Assembly (NCBI GenBank): GCA_031289425.1
Contig: JAITPM010000037.1
Span: forward strand, 1-42,652
Length of the DNA: 42,652 bases
Reading direction: 5' to 3'
Source: Fusobacteriaceae bacterium
GTDB taxonomy: Bacteria; Fusobacteriota; Fusobacteriia; Fusobacteriales; Fusobacteriaceae
Shown one piece after another: positions 41,098 through 42,652 of this stretch; position 1 is the stretch's first letter; every line of letters starts with the position of its first letter. Under the pieces are notes generated by a model. The model was not told where the DNA came from. It searched no databases and saw nothing but the letters and a program-made list of their open reading frames with translations. The translations under genes were made by a program, and so were the position numbers.

Positions 41098-41173
41098 GCG
41101 CCATTAGCTCAGCTGGTAGAGCATCTGACTCTTAATCAGGCGGTCACAGGTTCAAATCCTGTATGACGCACCA
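41098..41173 (+). tRNA. tRNA-Lys (CTT)
   Basis: 76 bases with encoded CCA. Anticodon loop CTCTTAA gives CTT. T arm ACAGG/CCTGT. The acceptor GCGCCAT with ATGACGC leaves one C-A mismatch at pair 4-69; other pairs are normal. Confidence 0.9.
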
Positions 41174-41181
41174 AAATAATC

Positions 41182-41257
41182 GGTCGCTTAGCTCAGTTGG
41201 GAGAGCACCTGCCTTACAAGCAGGGGGTCATAGGTTCAAGTCCTATAGCGACCACCA
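41182..41257 (+). tRNA. tRNA-Val (TAC)
   Basis: 76 bases with encoded CCA. Acceptor GGTCGCT/AGCGACC. Anticodon loop CTTACAA gives TAC. Confidence 0.94.
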
Positions 41258-41269
41258 TATAAAAAATTA

Positions 41270-41347
41270 GGGGGTGTAGCTCAGTTTGGTTAGAGCGCCT
41301 GCCTGTCACGCAGGAGGTCGCGAGTTCGAGTCTCGTCACTCCCGCCA
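41270..41347 (+). tRNA. tRNA-Asp (GTC)
   Basis: 78 bases with encoded CCA. Acceptor GGGGGTG/CACTCCC (one G-T pair). Anticodon loop CTGTCAC gives GTC. Confidence 0.94.
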
Positions 41348-41362
41348 TAAATTATTAATAAT

Positions 41363-41438
41363 GCCGCTCTAGCTCATCTGGTAGAGCAACTGACTTGTAA
41401 TCAGTAGGCGGTTGGTTCGAGTCCGACGAGCGGCACCA
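41363..41438 (+). tRNA. tRNA-Thr (TGT)
   Basis: 76 bases with encoded CCA. Acceptor GCCGCTC/GAGCGGC. Anticodon loop CTTGTAA gives TGT. Confidence 0.94.
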
Positions 41439-41498
41439 TTATTTAAAAATAAGTTAGTCGATGTAAATATGTGATAACATCTTACATCAGATATATAT

Positions 41499-41583
41499 GC
41501 CTGAGTGGTGAAATTGGCATACACGCCAGACTTAGGATCTGGTGCTTCACGGCGTAAGAGTTCGAGTCTCTTCTCAGGCACCA
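41499..41583 (+). tRNA. tRNA-Leu (TAG)
   Basis: 85 bases with long variable arm and encoded CCA. Acceptor GCCTGAG/CTCAGGC. Anticodon loop CTTAGGA gives TAG. Confidence 0.94.
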
Positions 41584-41611
41584 AATGTAAAATTTGATAA
41601 ATAGTTTTTAG

Positions 41612-41639
41612 TAGGAAGGTATAACCTTCCTATTTTTTA
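41612..41639 (+). terminator. Terminator of the tRNA cluster
   Basis: Nine-bp stem TAGGAAGGT / ACCTTCCTA with loop ATA, then TTTTTT. Confidence 0.9.
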
Positions 41640-41662
41640 TAATATGTCTCTTTTTTTTAATT

Positions 41663-41821
41663 TTATTTTAAAAATTTTTTATTGAAAAATTCAAAAAATT
41701 CCATATATTCTTCTATGTAGCTCACATCTATTGTATAAGTTCCAAACATTTTTGAAACATTAATCATAAAATAAATATTTCCATCTTCCAAATCCGAATG
41801 CTCAATATGAAAAAGTCCCAT
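41663..41821 (-). CDS. Hypothetical 52-residue protein
   Basis: A small acidic and aromatic ORF of 52 residues (MGLFHIEHSDLEDGNIYFMI to FNKKFLK). GGAGG lies about 7 bases before the ATG, a strong sign of translation. No signal peptide or membrane helix is evident; the C-terminus (IEEYMEFFEFFNKKFL) looks like an amphipathic helix. Family not recognised. It lies 22 bases downstream of the Imm17-like gene on the same strand and may be a second immunity-like gene or the end of a toxin cassette. Confidence 0.6.
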   Translation of the reverse strand: MGLFHIEHSDLEDGNIYFMINVSKMFGTYTIDVSYIEEYMEFFEFFNKKFLK

Positions 41822-41843
41822 AAAAAACCTCCTCTATAATTAT

Positions 41844-42095
41844 TTAATTCCAATTTAATTTGTTTCTATATATAAAAAATATAATACTACAAACAATAAG
41901 TATTATTCCAGTAATCAATACCAGAATCCTTCTTATGCCGGGGTTATAATTTATAACAGTTCGCCTTGATGGATATAGCCATTTCCAATTAAAAATATAT
42001 CCACAAATCAATATTACACCAAAAATAAATAATACGACACAATTCTTTATCGGGCCGAATGAATTCAAAATTTCTTTTAAATTATCAATATTCAT
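41844..42095 (-). CDS. Small two-helix membrane protein, Imm17-like immunity candidate
   Basis: An 83-residue protein with two membrane segments (about 18-36 VVLFIFGVILICGYIFNW and 56-76 ILVLITGIILIVCSIIFFIY) joined by a short basic loop (KWLYPSRR). Two helices, an NWKWL motif after the first and a G-rich second helix resemble Imm17 immunity proteins of polymorphic toxin loci; this is a resemblance judged by eye. GGAGAG lies before the ATG. It follows directly after a toxin-like 3' end, the normal place for an immunity gene. Confidence 0.55.
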   Translation of the reverse strand: MNIDNLKEILNSFGPIKNCVVLFIFGVILICGYIFNWKWLYPSRRTVINYNPGIRRILVLITGIILIVCSIIFFIYRNKLNWN

Positions 42096-42130
42096 CTAAT
42101 CTCTCCAATACTTGTTATTATTTTTTAATT

Positions 42131-42652
42131 TTAATATATGACTAGAGTATACCCTATATCAGGTGTTCCTATTCCTAATGTACCATCTAGTGTATTTACT
42201 GATGTCATATCATTGTTTTTTGCAATATCATCTTGATTTCTTATCAAATAATCTGTTGTACCCATATTTACCTTAATTCCATAATATGATATTGATCTAG
42301 AATAAGATATCCCTATAGTATATTCTTCCTTCCAATCCTCAGGAATAACAGCCGACAATTGCCAACCTCATCCACAGTTAAAAATCCCTCATAACTCGGT
42401 CTCAAACCAGTTAGATAATCATCATACTTTCCATTAGTATTAGTTGGAGCAACACTTACTTTTATTTTACCTCCTACATTATCCGCTGTACTTTCACCAG
42501 TATCATAATTGTTTAAATGCCCTAATTCACGCCCCAATATCTCCAATACATCTGGACTATTTAAGTCATCTAATTTTATAAAAATAACTTCACTTCCATG
42601 TGTTCCATCTATTGCATAAGTTTTATCTCCGTTTATAAATATTAGTGGCATT
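42131..42652 (-). pseudogene. Frameshifted 3' end of a large polymorphic-toxin/haemagglutinin-like gene (partial)
   Basis: The gene enters from beyond the right edge. The first frame (to 42313) has EVIFIKLDDLNSPDVLEILGRELGHLNNYDTGESTADNVGG, which resembles the zinc-protease-like region seen before the C-terminal toxin of Fusobacteria haemagglutinin-type proteins. The usual HExxH first histidine appears as Arg (GRELGH). The frame then runs VDEVGNCRLLF to a stop at 42313-42315. In another frame the text continues WQLSAVIPEDWKEEYTIGI to the stop at 42131, so a one-base deletion (GTTGG for GTTTGG near 42364) joins them as VDEVWQLSAV. Either the gene is broken or this is a sequencing slip. No toxin domain is recognised in the tail. 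An Imm17-like gene follows. Confidence 0.65.

Noticed and set aside
41369-41584. 71-codon minus-strand ORF across the tRNA-Thr and tRNA-Leu genes
   Set aside because: It is antisense to two clear tRNA genes; the peptide (containing NGAARRTRTNRLL) is the usual spurious translation of tRNA sequences.
1-42652. CRISPR array, insertion sequence or rRNA operon
   Set aside because: No regularly spaced repeats, transposase motifs, paired terminal repeats or rRNA segments were seen on reading both strands.

Overview
This is about 42.7 kb of very AT-rich DNA with dense genes on both strands, strong GGAGG ribosome-binding sites and near-consensus TTGACA/TATAAT promoters. A Gram-positive-type DNA polymerase III (PolC) occurs beside diderm markers: MlaA, a LpxL/LpxM-family acyltransferase and many Sec-exported proteins without lipoboxes. 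Together with a TRAP transporter and large polymorphic-toxin remnants, this suggests a member of the Fusobacteriota (Fusobacteriaceae or Leptotrichiaceae). That is an inference from gene content; no 16S rRNA gene is present.

Layout. 1-2.5 kb (minus): pyrB-pyrK-pyrD pyrimidine genes, with PyrB carrying only the zinc domain of the ATCase regulatory chain. 2.5-4.9 kb (minus): one polypeptide joining an Orn/Lys/Arg decarboxylase to an arginase-type ureohydrolase. 5.2-5.7 kb (plus): two small, overlapping hypothetical genes. 5.7-11.2 kb (minus): a membrane protein, an M16 zinc protease and a secreted VWA protein. 11.4-14.6 kb (minus): two tandem amino-acid-binding proteins and argG, behind a leader that looks like a transcription attenuator. 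14.6-23.4 kb (plus): khpA-rimM-trmD, a SPOUT RNA methyltransferase, polC, an HU gene and threonine dehydratase. 23.5-26.5 kb (plus): a secreted lipase-like hydrolase overlapping mlaA, then a DUF2156 protein. 26.5-28.9 kb (minus): acyltransferase-slyD-rpiB-hinT. 29-33 kb (plus): small genes including free methionine-R-sulfoxide reductase, a PNPOx-fold protein, a hydrolase-like protein without its nucleophile, and a DUF2271 protein. 33-35 kb: a secreted propeller-like protein (minus), then flavodoxin with a DUF2023 partner (plus). 35-40.8 kb: an FMN 2-hydroxyacid oxidase, a dctP-dctQ-dctM TRAP transporter with a DUF6282 hydrolase, and a divergent KdgF-like cupin. 41.0-41.6 kb: six tRNA genes (Gly, Lys, Val, Asp, Thr, Leu). 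41.6-42.65 kb (minus): the frameshifted 3' end of a large toxin-like gene, an Imm17-like membrane protein and a 52-residue ORF.

Themes. Arginine recurs: argG with two binding proteins and a leader peptide containing Arg codons, plus the decarboxylase-arginase fusion, which could turn arginine into putrescine within one protein. The 35-41 kb block looks like an acquired sugar-acid or hydroxy-acid utilisation module: a TRAP operon with phased TGAAA/TTTCA half-sites just downstream of its promoter, next to a KdgF-like cupin. The toxin/immunity remnant sits directly after a tRNA cluster, a common integration site. The most unusual items are the decarboxylase-arginase fusion, the PyrB-zinc-domain fusion, the attenuator-like leader, and the operator array of the TRAP operon.
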